Assembly: GCF_905475395.1 (NCBI RefSeq)
Contig: NC_058339.1
Location: forward strand, 38,263,172-38,327,171
Source of the DNA: Chrysoperla carnea
Lineage: Eukaryota > Arthropoda > Insecta > Neuroptera > Chrysopidae
Direction: 5' to 3'
Length of the DNA stretch: 64,000 nt
Part shown: positions 1-13,200 of the stretch, piece by piece
Layout: each line of letters opens with the position of its first letter
Numbering within the stretch: the stretch's first letter is position 1
The notes under the pieces: model-generated
What the model was told of the DNA's origin: nothing
Databases searched by the model: none
Seen by the model: only the letters and a program-made list of their open reading frames with translations
Program-made: the position numbers and the translations under genes

Positions 1-1263
1 ACACTGTGTGATACCACGTCCCTGACTTCCTCTTCAACCATGATCATATACTTCCTATCTTCATTCATTTACTTTTAATTTTGTGTATACTCTACCTACG
101 AAGACACATCAGAGTGAGTATATTTCTCAGTGTCATTAAAAAAAAAACCAGGGATACAATATATTGTATTTTACCGGCTTCATTATTATTAAACAGGAAA
201 AAAACATTAGTGGAGTATGAGGAACAAAGCGTAGACAAAGGTTCTGGAGTTCGATTCTGTAACTTCACTTTTGGCTTTTCGATCTAAACCATTTACTTCA
301 CTTTTAAAATTTTCATTACATTTGATAGTTCAAAGGGGGTTGAATAAAACTACAACTCTAAGTAGAATGCATGAGAAAATGCACCTACCTGATTAAAGTG
401 ATAGTAGTAATACATAATTTCAGGGGATGAAACTATCAGGGGACGATAATTTCAGGGAATGGTGTTCGGAAGTAGGGTACTTCTTTCCCACCCTTTGGGG
501 TAAATCGAAAAAGCACAAGTTCGCATGAATATGACTTTATTAATTACACTCAGGCAAACATTTTGTACCGGTTTTATTTCCTCGATTAGTAAGCTTATGA
601 GAAATATTGAAAGATTTTCTTATATTTGTAGAGCGATTTAACCCCTAATACATGATATCATCAAGGTTGTCTGAGTGTTTTGTATGAGCTTTTATATAAT
701 CTACAAAGAAAACTGATTGTTTCCGACCTCCATACCACGCATACTCAAGAAAAATTGTTTGCGATTCATGATTAACTTTTTTCTGATAAATCAAAATACA
801 AAATTTCATCGAAACATCAGACACACTTTCACTAGCCAGTTTCTACACTATCAGTTGTAGAAACGAGGCGAAGCATGTCGATACAATACAAGAGATATGA
901 TACTTTCCTCTTTTATTGCAGCGTCACTAATAAAAAGGCAAATATCTCGTTATCACATCATTAAGTAAATGAAATAATTAAACAAATTATTGATCTATAG
1001 TTCTAAATAAAACGAAAAGTTTAAATATTATTAAAATAACACAATTTTCGACAGGTTCGAAAAATATTTTTGGCCCTGCATCCTTTTAGAAATATAACAG
1101 ATTGTATATGGAAACATATTATATCCCATTCACATAATTTCAACATCCTTTTTTCTCACCCTTAACTTCCTTACAAATAATATCAAAAAAATTATTTAAT
1201 TATTCAAAAATTTAATGCAGAAAAAGAATTTTGTACAAATTTTCCTGTTTCTGAAATTTTTAG
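1..1263 (+). other. sdk intron upstream of the first visible exon
   Basis: AT-rich sequence with no recognisable coding exon, ending in a polypyrimidine tract and AG at 1262-1263. The short open frame at 81-287 has no family resemblance and AT-driven composition. Positions about 440-560 resemble a diverged stretch at about 29770-29900 and so belong to an old dispersed repeat. Upstream sdk exons must lie to the left of the window. Confidence 0.7.
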
Positions 1264-4200
1264 GTTATCCACATCCAAAATATCAATGGTTACGAAATGG
1301 AGAACCATTACAGCCTGAATTTACGAGTGAGCCATATTACAAAATTTTAAATACAAAACGATCAGATGCTGGACGATATCAATGTGTAGCTAAAAATGAT
1401 GTAGGCTCGATATTTAGCGAAGAAATTCAAGTGACTGTCGCATGTATGTATCGAAATTTCTTTTGCATAAAGAGCCAGAAAATAATCATTTTTATAATAT
1501 ACAGATATGGGAACATTTGAGGATTTAACTGAAAAATCTATTAGTGTGGAATCTGGACATCCTGTTATAATTGATTTACCCCCAATTGAATCAAATCCAC
1601 CACCAGAAGTCACGTGGGATGCAGAAGATCGACCACTTCCATATGATATCAAGTATGCGGTTACGCGAGATAACCAGTTAATTATTTTATCGTCAGAGGA
1701 AAGTGATGAAAAAGCTTATAGGTTAGTCGTTTGAATACATTTTTGTGGATGAGAGTTTTCTAATTCGATTTTTTCGTCTTTAGGGCAAGAACGATAAATA
1801 CGCAGTTGGGGAAAGAGGAATATAGTGCATACGTTCGAGTTCATATCACTGGTGATCCCTCTAAGGAAATTGCCCCAGAAATTATTGTAAAGCCACAAGA
1901 CACAACCATTATTAAGGATCAGCAATTGGCTGAATTACATTGCATTTCTAATGCAAGGTAAGGCTGTTTAGTTTCTTAGTTTTCAGAACTTAAAATTAAC
2001 GATAAATGTATTTTACTAGGCGTCTGCATGAATTGGAAACATTATGGCTAAAAGATGGTATCTTAATCGATAATTCTGGTGTTAATTATAATTTTAATGA
2101 TATTTGGAACCGTACGTTGGGGATAGTGTCTGCAAATTTAACGCATACTGGCATTTATACGTGTCAAGTACGATTAAAAACTGGCGGATTTCCAACAGTG
2201 ACAGCATCAGCCAAAATTACGGTACATGAAAAACCATCATTTTTAAATCGTATCAAATCAGAAACACTAGGAGATTATGGAACAGCAATCACTTTGCCGT
2301 GTGACGTTATTGGAGAACCTCCACCAAATGTTATGTGGTATAGAAATACAATAAATGTTGAAACCCTGCCAGGAAATAGGTATGTGTCGTAAAAAAAATC
2401 ACCTGAGAAAATACTTACAGTAAATTCGAATATAACCCCGGTAAATTCATTTTGTCCTTCCATTTGTTACCAAAAGACATCTATCTGTTATATTTACCGA
2501 AGCTAAATTCGAATTTACCGAAAGAATTCAAACTATATCATTTTGATTTCTTGTCAAATATGACAATTTTGTTATTTTAACAGATACTTAATCCAAGAAG
2601 ATAAGTCACTGCTCATCAAAAAACTATTAATGGAAGATTCTGGCATGTTTCAATGTATTGCATCGAACGATGCTGGTCAAGATTCCGAGTACACATGGCT
2701 CAAAGTAAAAAGTAAGTTTTCTTTTAAAAATAATTTCGTATTATTTTAAAATTAGGTGGTCTAACAATTCTAAACAAAATATATTTCGATGTTTTTAACA
2801 TTATTTCATACAGAGAGAAGTAAACATACCCGAATAAAACGGGATCAGCCATCACGTAGTCGGGTAGTACGCGTACGTACTGCCTCTTCGTCAGATCGAC
2901 ATAAAAAATTTCATTTTGATACAACGCGTAAGGATTATCAACATTTTTATTGTATTGTGCTCAAGACTTACTACTCAAACTAAAATGCACTGTGCTGCGA
3001 TTGTTTTTTTTTTTTTTTTTGTTATGATGATTGATTTCAGTTTCTCAGATTCGAAAAAAATCAGTTCACCTTCTAGATTGAAAATTTGCACTTTATCAAT
3101 TTTTTTAGTTGTAGAAATTATTTTTTGATTCAATCTCTTTTTGCATGTGAATTATCTTTAAATAAAGCACCTAGAATGATGTTATAGTATGGCAAAAGGG
3201 CTGTAAACATAAGAAATAAATTTTATAGTCCACTTTTTTTATGACCTTTTTGCCATTATATGAGTTCACTCTTATAATTTTTGAATTACTATTGAATGTG
3301 CATGGTTTTGTTTCGCAGTGAGCTGTCTCCATTTGCCCAAGAAAGAAAGGTCTTATCTTACATTTACCTTGCAGAAATTTTTCTTGGGTTCTGCTTACTA
3401 TCGTATGCTGTGAAAAGATTTCACTAGCCAATCAATTTTACTAGCGAAGCTCAAACTTAATTACAAGATTTCAGATAAAGCCAAATTCATTTGGATTATA
3501 TCTTTTGAAACATTTTTATTTAAAATTACATTTTTGCTTGTTACCTATAAACTGACAATACGCCTAATTCTGTAAAAATTGCACGTTAAATATGCGTGAA
3601 ACAATTTTGCTTTTTGAACTGTTTAAGAAAGAAAACTTAAAATTTTGCTGCTTCTACCACAGAAGCAATTTTTTCTTCTATTAAATAAATCATCTAAAAT
3701 TTTAAAAATTTCTAACTATAAATATAGACAAATTTTGCCTGCAACGCCCTACTTATAGCCCTGGAAAATTATTCTAAACAAAAATTATGCCATTGGCTGA
3801 GGAGGAACTATCACATTCACACAAATTACATATTAGACTATAATTTGTCAATTATTAGCTTAGACAATATAAATTCATTTTAGTGATTTTAGTCAGTTAA
3901 ATTTTTCTACGAAAAATTAAAGAATATTTTTGTTCTTAGTTTCTAGAATAAATTTTGCATTATATACAACTTTTGTAGAACCATTTTCTTGTCTTAAATT
4001 ATATTTTTTATTACAAACTTCATTATAATTTTAGCTTCCATACCAATAATGGAAACTCCTCCACATAATGTGACCGTTTTGGATGGAAAAGATGCTACAA
4101 TATATTGTCGAGCTGCTGGAGCACCCACCCCTAACATCACATGGATATATAATGGTACGCATCCTTGAAAATTGTTTTTTTTTTTTTTTTTTTGGTTTTT

Positions 4201-7200
4201 TTTAATAACAAAATGCACAGTTTTTTTTAGTTAAATTTTTTTTTAAATTTACTATATTTATATAATTTATATAACTACTCTGTACCAGGTATAAAATCAG
4301 CGTATTTTTTTGGAATTATTTGCAGAAGGTCACTTTAACAAAATTCTTAAGTAATCCAACAACGCTATTCCGAGTAACTGCGATCGATATTAATGAGCAC
4401 TTCTATCAAATTTCCTTCCTCAAATCTTGAATTTTAGAAGTAATGTCAATTATCTGTATAGAGATATTAATGATTCATAAAAATAGTTATGGTAAAACTT
4501 GTTGAGATCAGGGGCGGATTTAGACTTAGTGCCGGCCTAGGCTCGGTTTGATATACCGCCCTTTCGGCCGCACATTTATTCGGTTTTCTAAAATTTTCGA
4601 AAGTAGGATTTACTGTCATTTTTCGAGAATTTTTTACAAAACAACTAGTTGAAGCTACTCGCAAATTTTTAACTGCATCTTTTATGGTTTTGGAGAAAAT
4701 GGACTCCAAAGTTTTGTCCTAGTTTGCTCTTTAACGGGTAAACAATGATATATACGAAAAAATGTTCCAAACAAAAGTTGTTTATTTTTTTTTTTTTTTA
4801 AATTTATACTTTTGTTTAAAAATTGATAAACATTGAGGAACGTAAATGTGTTCTCAAAATTGTTCAATTCATCTCTTTTTTTTTTTAATAATCCATATTA
4901 TTTTTCGATAAAGACTAATATTGATAAGAGCCAATTGATCTATTAAAAAATTAACATTGCGGCAAATTTAAAAGTAAATTTCATCATTAAATTATTCAAT
5001 ACATTTTATTGAAAAAATTCGGAGTGCTCCTAAATTGGTTCACCTTTGAAATTTACGACAATTTTGCCGCCCCTAAAATTGTGGCGTCCTAGGTCCGGGC
5101 CTCACGGACCTAAGCCTAAATCCAGCACTGGTTAAGATCCATATTTCTTTCTAACATCTACATAAATGATCGATTTGCCGAAAATAATTCCGAAAAATGT
5201 ACGCTGGTTTAGGACTATACTAAATTATAGAGTATTTTGTTTTAGTTCAATTTTTTTATATTTTTTACATAAGTATGCACAAATACCCACGTCATTATTA
5301 CTGCAATTGTGCCCGTAACTACATTTGTTGTAATTACTTGTAATATTGAATGCCATCGTTTACACGAGACATTATTTATAATGACAAATTATATTAGTCA
5401 AGTGTAATTCAAAAAGGCATTACATATATTGTGGAATAAATTTATAACACTGTATAATTTTACTAACTCAAATAATAATTCTTAGAAATTAATAAAATTT
5501 ATCCAAAATAGAGCATTTATTATTTGTTAAAATATATAAACTTTTAATAAGGTATTCTACTATGTTTGAAAAAGTATTTCAAAATATTGATTTTCCTAAT
5601 AAAAGGCCACAAAAAAATATATTTCGGAAAAATAAACACGCTTTCTTGCTACTCGAGATTGTCTTTTTATTGGAAATCGAATCACATCGTTTGAACTCGA
5701 AGTGAATGCGAAAGATACGCTGAGCCATTTCGGCGAATCGCCATTTCGAATAAACTCTTTAGCGATTTACACTAAAAAACAAAATATGGCATGAACACAC
5801 AGGTCGTATTGTATATCCCCCACTGCGCTACCATCACTATAGCCGTAGCTAGACAGTTTCCAAATCAGAAAGTTCTTTCTGCCCCACCTTATAAGATAAT
5901 TTAATATTGTAAGTCATTAAACAAATACTCTATTTTTGATTAAATTTTTAGTTATAACATTTAAGTGTGTTGTTTTGTGGCATTAGATTTGCTAGAATTA
6001 GTTAGTGGTTTACAGATGAATTTCGCATTGAGGTGACAGGCCGCGTACAAATACATGAAAATGGTGATTTACTGCTAGCTGCTGTACGTGAAAATGATGC
6101 TGGCAAGTATGCGTGCACTCGTGCTAATGAAGCAGGAGTTGTACATGGTGAAGCATACTTAACAGTGTTAGGTAAATTTTGCATAATTTTTTAATAACAA
6201 AACTAACTGAGTTGTAACTTAAGTCTCATTTCCTAGATCAATTTTTTCAAAACAGCAGTGACTTCGTTAAAAATAACAATGTACTCATGAAATAACAGTA
6301 CCGTTGAAATTTTAAGTGAATATAGCATTCTTTAAAATTGTTATATTTCACAATAAGTGCTGCCATCTATATATGAAGTTGTAAGCCAATGTTAAATCTT
6401 AAATATCGGTATTTTTAACGAAATTATTGTAGTTATAACCGCTACATTGATTTGGGAATTGATGAGAAGAGAAATTGAATTCATAAATATTGCTAAAAAT
6501 ACCAGATTTATAATAATATTTTTCTTTTGCGAACAGTTCGAACACAAATAATTCAACCTCCAGTGGACACATCAGTTTTACTTGGACACACAGCAACCTT
6601 ACAATGTAAAGTGTCCAATGATAAATCTGTCCCATATACAATCGAGTGGTATCATAATAAACAGTAAGTATCCAAAATATCTTCCAAAATGATCCTGTCC
6701 AATAAGTTTAATTTTAATAAAGGTAATCCACATAGAAATTCTTTATTGCAAGTTCAACTACGATATATGCGAAAACAAGTTTTTTCCAAGTAAATCAATG
6801 ATCAATCGAGGTTTAAGGGAGGCAGCTACTCTGACTTGCCTTCCCCTCGGTACACCTTTGTTTTCTCCAGTTAAACATTATTTAGGGCGAAAGAAACTAA
6901 CTATATGGGCTTTCAATAAAATATTAAATGCATAAGCTAAATTTGTCAAATTGAATGTTTCAAATTTTATTATAAAAATTGGTTTATCCGTGTCTTCATA
7001 TTTAGAGATTATAAAGAAATTTTATTTATTTATTTTGTTTTTTAAAATTTGATGAACAGGCTCATTTTAAATAAAATTAGTAAAAATGCTTTAAAATAAC
7101 ATGATGATTTCTTCCGAAGATTAATGGTTTTGGGGAATAATCAACGGATCCGTCTTCATGAAGATGGTACTCTAGAAATCGAAGATGTTCGCGCTGCCGA

Positions 7201-10200
7201 TGTTGGCGTCTATACGTGTACTGTGACATCTCCAGGAGGGAATGATACACGAGTCGCTAAACTGAATGTCATTGAATTACCATTTGCACCCACAAATGTT
7301 CGAGCCACACGAATTGATGGTTTTACACAACGAGCGATTAATGTTTCTTGGACACCTGGATTTGATGGAAATAGTCCAACCAAACAATTTATTATACAGA
7401 AACGAGAAGTTCCAGAATTTGGTATGTTGGTTTTTCATTATTTTCTGGGACTATTATAGGAATGGTGTAGAACTAATATAGGAATTAATTGTTTTTTCTG
7501 AGTTTTAACTAAAACAAAGTAAAAACTAATTTAGGATTTTTCTGGTGCTAATTAAGGATATTACGTTAAGTGATCATCTATCTATCATGTGCGCATTTTT
7601 TTACAATTTGTTTAGTCTGGCTACATCGCAGTTTCTTCACCTATAAAATGGCTACGGATTTTTGTTTTTAAACACAACCTTAACTAATTTTAAGTCTATA
7701 TTATGAGACTTTAAGCGTTTATCCAAGCTAGCTTTTTATCTGCATAGCTAGAATCCTTCTAATGATAGCTACACCCATACAATAAGTTATTTTTTGCCAT
7801 ATTGATCAACCAAAGTTTTATTAACCATCTTATATTGTATTCAATTCTAGACCATTTGGTTGAAGGTGCTGAAAACGGTGGTAATTTTCCCAGTTTTTAT
7901 TGATAGTTACCCCCAAGCTTCTGCGATGAGATTTCTGTAATGAGAGTTAGAGCGTGTTTATTTCTATTATTTTGATAATTAACTTAAAGATATCATTTTC
8001 CAAAAAATCCTTTTGTCGCAACTCTCATTAATGGAAGTCTTTCCGAAAGCTATTGCATTAAAGTTTTCCAAGACAGACCTATACATAAAATGTTTATGTT
8101 TTAATTTAGGTTAAAAAATCCTATTTGAATTTCGATTAAATTAAATTGAATCCGTTTCTCAGTTGAAAAAGTGATTTATTTCCTTCCACATTCTTATTGA
8201 AACTGATTCCAAACTTTGTGTAGAATTTGGTAAATGAAACTACTTATTCATTTCACAATTCAATTTTATTTATGAACAAAATACAAGTTCATTTCAATTA
8301 ATTTTTATTTATTATGTTGCGATGGCTACTCCTACCAACACACTTTCCATCCAACACTTGATTCTCCTCGAAACGTATGAGTTTGTTCCACTATGTTTCT
8401 ATGTATAGTTCAATATCCCACACTTTGATTTACAATTAATACGTTTCAATTGGAAATCTCGATTTCTTTCCCATTTAATTTCCGATATACCCCGGCAAAA
8501 CCATTATTTCATCATTGGCGATGCCTGAAGGAAAGTCATATAAATTAATAATTAATTTTTTTTTAATTCAATAAAATCTACCATTGTAAACGAGTTCATT
8601 TTTCTGATGAATTCATAATTTTTTCACTCGAAATTCAATTCGATTTTCTTAACCACGGGGAATGTGATTTTTTATTTATTTTTTTACTGTTTTTAAGGAA
8701 TCGAAAATTTTGGTTTTTAACTATATTCCAAGTAAAGTAGGGATTTTAAAGTTCTAATTTTATATACTAAATAATAATTACCTTTCTAAATTAATGATGA
8801 ACAAAAATTCTTACCCGCTTATTACCCTCAATCACCTGATTGTATTTTTTTTTTTTAATAATTAATCTAATAACTAATTTTGCATGATATATTTTCGGGA
8901 ATTTTCGGATTTAATTTTGGATGGTTTATTGTCTTAGTAGTTGTTTTTTTTTTTTACAAAATTCTAATTTAATTTATTTGTTGTTGTCGTTTTTTTCGTT
9001 TAAAGCATGCGTTTTGATATCCATATGTGTTAATAGAACTTCTTGCAGGTCCAATACCCGATCCATTATTGAATTGGGTCACGGAATTGAGTAACGTATC
9101 GGCGTCACAGCGTTGGGTACTTTTAACAAATTTAAAAGCATCAGCAGCCTATCAATTTCGTGTTAGTGCTGTAAATAGTGTTGGTGAAGGTAGTCCATCA
9201 GAACCCAGCGAGGTTATTTTACTGCCACAAGAGGGTAAGTGAATTTTGTCTCGAGTTTCTTTGTTATTTTTTTGTTTTTCTGTCTAAATATAAATTTCAG
9301 GATCAATATACAAAAGATATAATTATTTCGAGTAAAGAAAAAAAAAACTTTTGAAATTATTACGCAGGTATTTCTTCTACATATTGTTAAGCCTCCACCA
9401 CACTCTCGCGAAATAGCACGGGTGAGAAACGAGAATATGGAGGAGATACTTGTAGTGCGTGATTACTTGTGTAGCTCAGTTCAAAAGTTTTGTTAAAGCT
9501 ACTGCAGCCGCTGTTGCCACTTCGATGTCAGCCAAAGCAATGAGATACTTGCGAAGTAAAATGAATGTAGGTACTCCGCGAGAGTGTGGATGGGGTATAA
9601 AGATTTCAATACATAAATATTTGCATGTCTTTGCAGAAGAGACATATGTGTATATTGATCCTAATAAACTAATAAACACTTTGAATTTTTATTAAAAAGA
9701 AAAACCTGAGATTATTTTCTGTATAAATATTATGCAGCTGGAAAGAAATGCTGTGAATCAAAACAAGGTGGGAAAAATATTCTCAGTGTTTGTTTACAAA
9801 AAATTTCCTGCACGATTTTTATTTGCTAAATAAATTCCTCCACTTATGTAAATAGATTTCCCATAGCATTTTTATAATCACCACAAAATTAAATACCTCT
9901 GTCAAGAAAATCAAATTGATATTTTTGATTTTCCTTTATTAGCTCCATCCGGACCTCCACTTGGATTTGTGGGATCAGCAAGATCTTCGTCTGAAATAAT
10001 CGTACAATGGCAGCCTCCATTAGAAGAACATCGGAATGGACAAATTTTAGGCTATATTATTCGATATCGATTGTATGGATATAATCAAAGTCCATGGAAG
10101 TATCGGAATATCACCAATGAAGCTCAAAGAAATTTCCTAATTCAAGAACTTATTACATGGAAAGATTACAATATCCAAATTGCTGCATATAATAATAAAG

Positions 10201-13200
10201 GAGTGGGGGTGTACACAGAGGGTGCAAAAATTAAAACAAAAGAAGGGGTACCAGAAGCCCCACCAACAATAACAAGAATTGAGCCAGTAAATTCAACTGC
10301 TATTGCGTTGTCATGGAAACCTCCAAATCCACAAAAAATTAATGGAATTAATCAAGGTTATAAAATTCAAGCATGGCGTTGGGATAATCAAAATGGGGAA
10401 ATGGTTGAAGAAAAAATGATGACTGTGCATCCGAATTTATTAGATCCACTTGCTGAGCAATCAGCAATTATGGCTGGTCTTCAAAAATTTAGTGAATACA
10501 ATATTACAGTTGTTTGTTTCACTGATCCTGGCGATGGTGAACGAAGTGAACCTGTTGAAGTTAAAACTTTGGAAGATGGTAAGTAAATTTTATTTTTTTT
10601 AAAATATGTATATACCTGAAAACTTTTTACCTTCTTGGAACCAAAGTTATTGAACTTTATACATATTTTAATTCTCGAATTTTATTATTTTAGTTCCTGA
10701 TGAAGTCAGCAGTTTGCAATTTGATGAAATCAGTGATCGGGCAGTCAAAGTAATTTGGTCGAAACCACGCCAGACAAATGGAATTCTTATCGGTTATCAA
10801 TTATCCTATCAAATTAAGGATAACCCAGATTCCATCCGGACACAAAATTGTTCAGCGAACATCACAAGCTTACGCATCAATAATTTACAAGCATCAACTC
10901 ACTATAAATTTGAAGTTACTGCGTGGACAGCTCAAGGTGCAGGTCCGCCAAAAGTTGCTGTAATTCAATCAGGAGTTGAACCTGTTTTACCAGAGCCACC
11001 ATCAAAGCTAGCGTTATCAAATATTGAAGCATTCTCAGTGGTGTTACAATTCACGCCAGGTTTTGATGGAAATTCGTCCATAACGAAATGGACAGTGGAA
11101 GCTCAAACTTCACGAAATACTTCATGGTTTGTGATCTTTGAAATATCGGATCCGGATGCGAAATCGATAACGGTAACTGGATTAGTACCTTTTATGGTGT
11201 ATAAATTACGTTTGATTGCTACAAATGTAGTGGGCTCATCAAAGCCCTCGGTTTCAACCAAGGAATTCCAAACTATTCAAGCCCCACCATCGCATCCACC
11301 TAAAAATGTAACAGTTCGGGCGATGAGTGCAACTGAAGTTCGTGTACGATGGATTGTAAGTGTATTTCTTCTATTATTTATGTAGTGTATAAAGTGGACG
11401 GATTTAGTACAACGCTTGCCTTTCTCTTACCTGTCTTCTTTCCCAAAAAAGTACCCTCGGATAGTAACTCATAAATTACTTTTAGAATATTGAACAAAAA
11501 TTTCAAAACGAAGTATAAGTAAGAATTGTCTTAGTTTTATGCAAGGAATTAATCACTACTATTTGGAGCTGTGATTTTATAACGTCCTGTACCTATAACT
11601 ATTTTTTCATTCTAAAAGTAAATGCACATTCTAAAATTCGTAAATTCTTGTTTTATTTAGCCTCTCCAACAAATTGAATGGTACGGAAATCCACGTGGCT
11701 ACAATATCACATACATCGAAGTTGGGACTGGAAAAATTAATTATGTAGCCATTGAAGATCCCACAGCAAATTCACATGTTTTAGACAATCTCGAGGAATA
11801 TGCACTTTACGAAATTCGTATGCAATCATGCAATGACGTCGGTAGTTCAAAAATGAGTCGGAAAGCTTTAGAGCGTACGCGGGAATCAGTACCATCATTT
11901 GGACCGTTAAATGTTGAAGCAAATGCAACATCATCGACAACCATCGTTGTAAAATGGAGTGACGTACCGAAAGAACATCAAAATGGACAAATTGAAGGGT
12001 TTAAGGTGTTTTATGGAGCTAATTTACGGACATCGTTTCAATATAAATTAATTTCAAGCAACACAACTTTTACGACCACATTAACAGAGTTGAAAAAGTT
12101 TGTTGTCTATCATATTCAAGTTCTGGCATTTACACGGCTTGGAGATGGCGTGTTAAGTACACCACCAGTTCGAGTGCAAACTTTTGAAGATGGTAAGTTG
12201 AAAAGTCTTGAAATCATAAAAGTTTTAAAGAATTTTTTACTTAGAATCGACTAACTAAATTATCTGCGAACGAAATTCTAATTAGGTGATTTTTGAAATT
12301 TTAGCTCCGGGTGTCCCATCAAACGTTTCATTTCCTGATGTATCATTCACAACAGCTCGTATAATTTGGGACGAACCCGAAGATCCAAATGGAAATATTC
12401 TAGCATATCGTGTAAATTATCATTTAAATAGTAAAACCAGTTATAATTTTTCACGTGAATTTCCACCTACAGAGCGAACTTACAGGTAAATACAAAATTT
12501 TAAACTTCGAGTATCACAAACTGAAATTTGTTTTTTTTTTTTTTTTTTAATAGAGCAACAGAACTGGAACCAGAAAATTATTATATGTTTTCTGTAACGG
12601 CTCAAACAAAATTAGGTTGGGGTAAAACGGCACATGCGCTAGTTTATACCACAAATAATCGTGAAATACCTCAAGCTCCATCAATTCCACAAATTAGTCG
12701 AAGTCAAATACAAAGTCAACAAATTACATTTAGTTGGACACCAGGTCGAGACGGATTTGCTCCGTTAAGGTAAAATTTTTCTAAAATAACGAAGTTCTAC
12801 GAACTCAGAGCTCGAAGGTAAATTAAATATGATATGACTTCTTTTAGATATTATACGGTTCAACAATCCGAAAATCTCGGTCCATGGCAAACAATACCCG
12901 AACGTGTTGACCCACAAGTCACAGAATATACAGCAGTGAATTTAAAACCATTTACAATTTATCAATTTCGTATACAAGCAACAAATGATATGGGTCCAAG
13001 TAGTTTTAGCAAAGAATCTAAAGAAGTGCGGACTTTACCAGCAGCTCCTAGTCGTGGTGTAAGCGATTTACGGGTTGTACCTATCACAACAACAAGTGTT
13101 CAAGTACATTGGAGTGCAATTGATGAATTATTCTGGAGTGGTGATATTGAAACGGGTGGCTATCGAATTGTCTTCCAACCTGTATCCGATTTCCCTACTG

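Larger units (their letters stand above)
2712..4034 (+). other. sdk intron between Ig4 and Ig5
   Basis: The donor GTAAGT at 2712 follows AAAGTAAAAA and the acceptor is TTTTAG at 4031-4034. Apart from the candidate alternative exon and its poly(A) signal, the sequence is AT-rich with poly-T runs and no recognised repeat. Confidence 0.75.
1264..7276 (+). other. sdk: sdk exons coding Ig1 (end) to Ig6
   Basis: Exons: 1264-1443, 1505-1721, 1784-1957, 2020-2379, 2584-2711, 4035-4154, 6016-6171, 6537-6663 and 7120 onward. Numbering from the first codon in the window, Ig1's second half is residues 1-59 (YQWLRNG, DAGRYQC), Ig2 about 60-155, Ig3 about 156-270, Ig4 about 271-352, Ig5 about 353-444 and Ig6 about 445-539. 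Ig3, Ig4, Ig5 and Ig6 show the usual C...W...DxGxYxC pattern (TLWLKDG/GIYTC, VMWYRN/GMFQC, ITWIYN/GKYAC, IEWYHN/GVYTC). Ig2 lacks both canonical cysteines: the expected positions read VIIDLPP and EKAYRARTI. In mammalian Sidekicks Ig1-Ig4 form the horseshoe that makes the homophilic dimer, so this block is the recognition module. The acceptor at 7119 has a weak pyrimidine tract and is the least certain border. Confidence 0.9.

Noticed and set aside
9459..9695. 78-codon frame in an sdk intron
   Set aside because: Overlaps a small inverted-repeat element, has an opposite-strand mirror, and would break the FNIII-1 to FNIII-2 frame.
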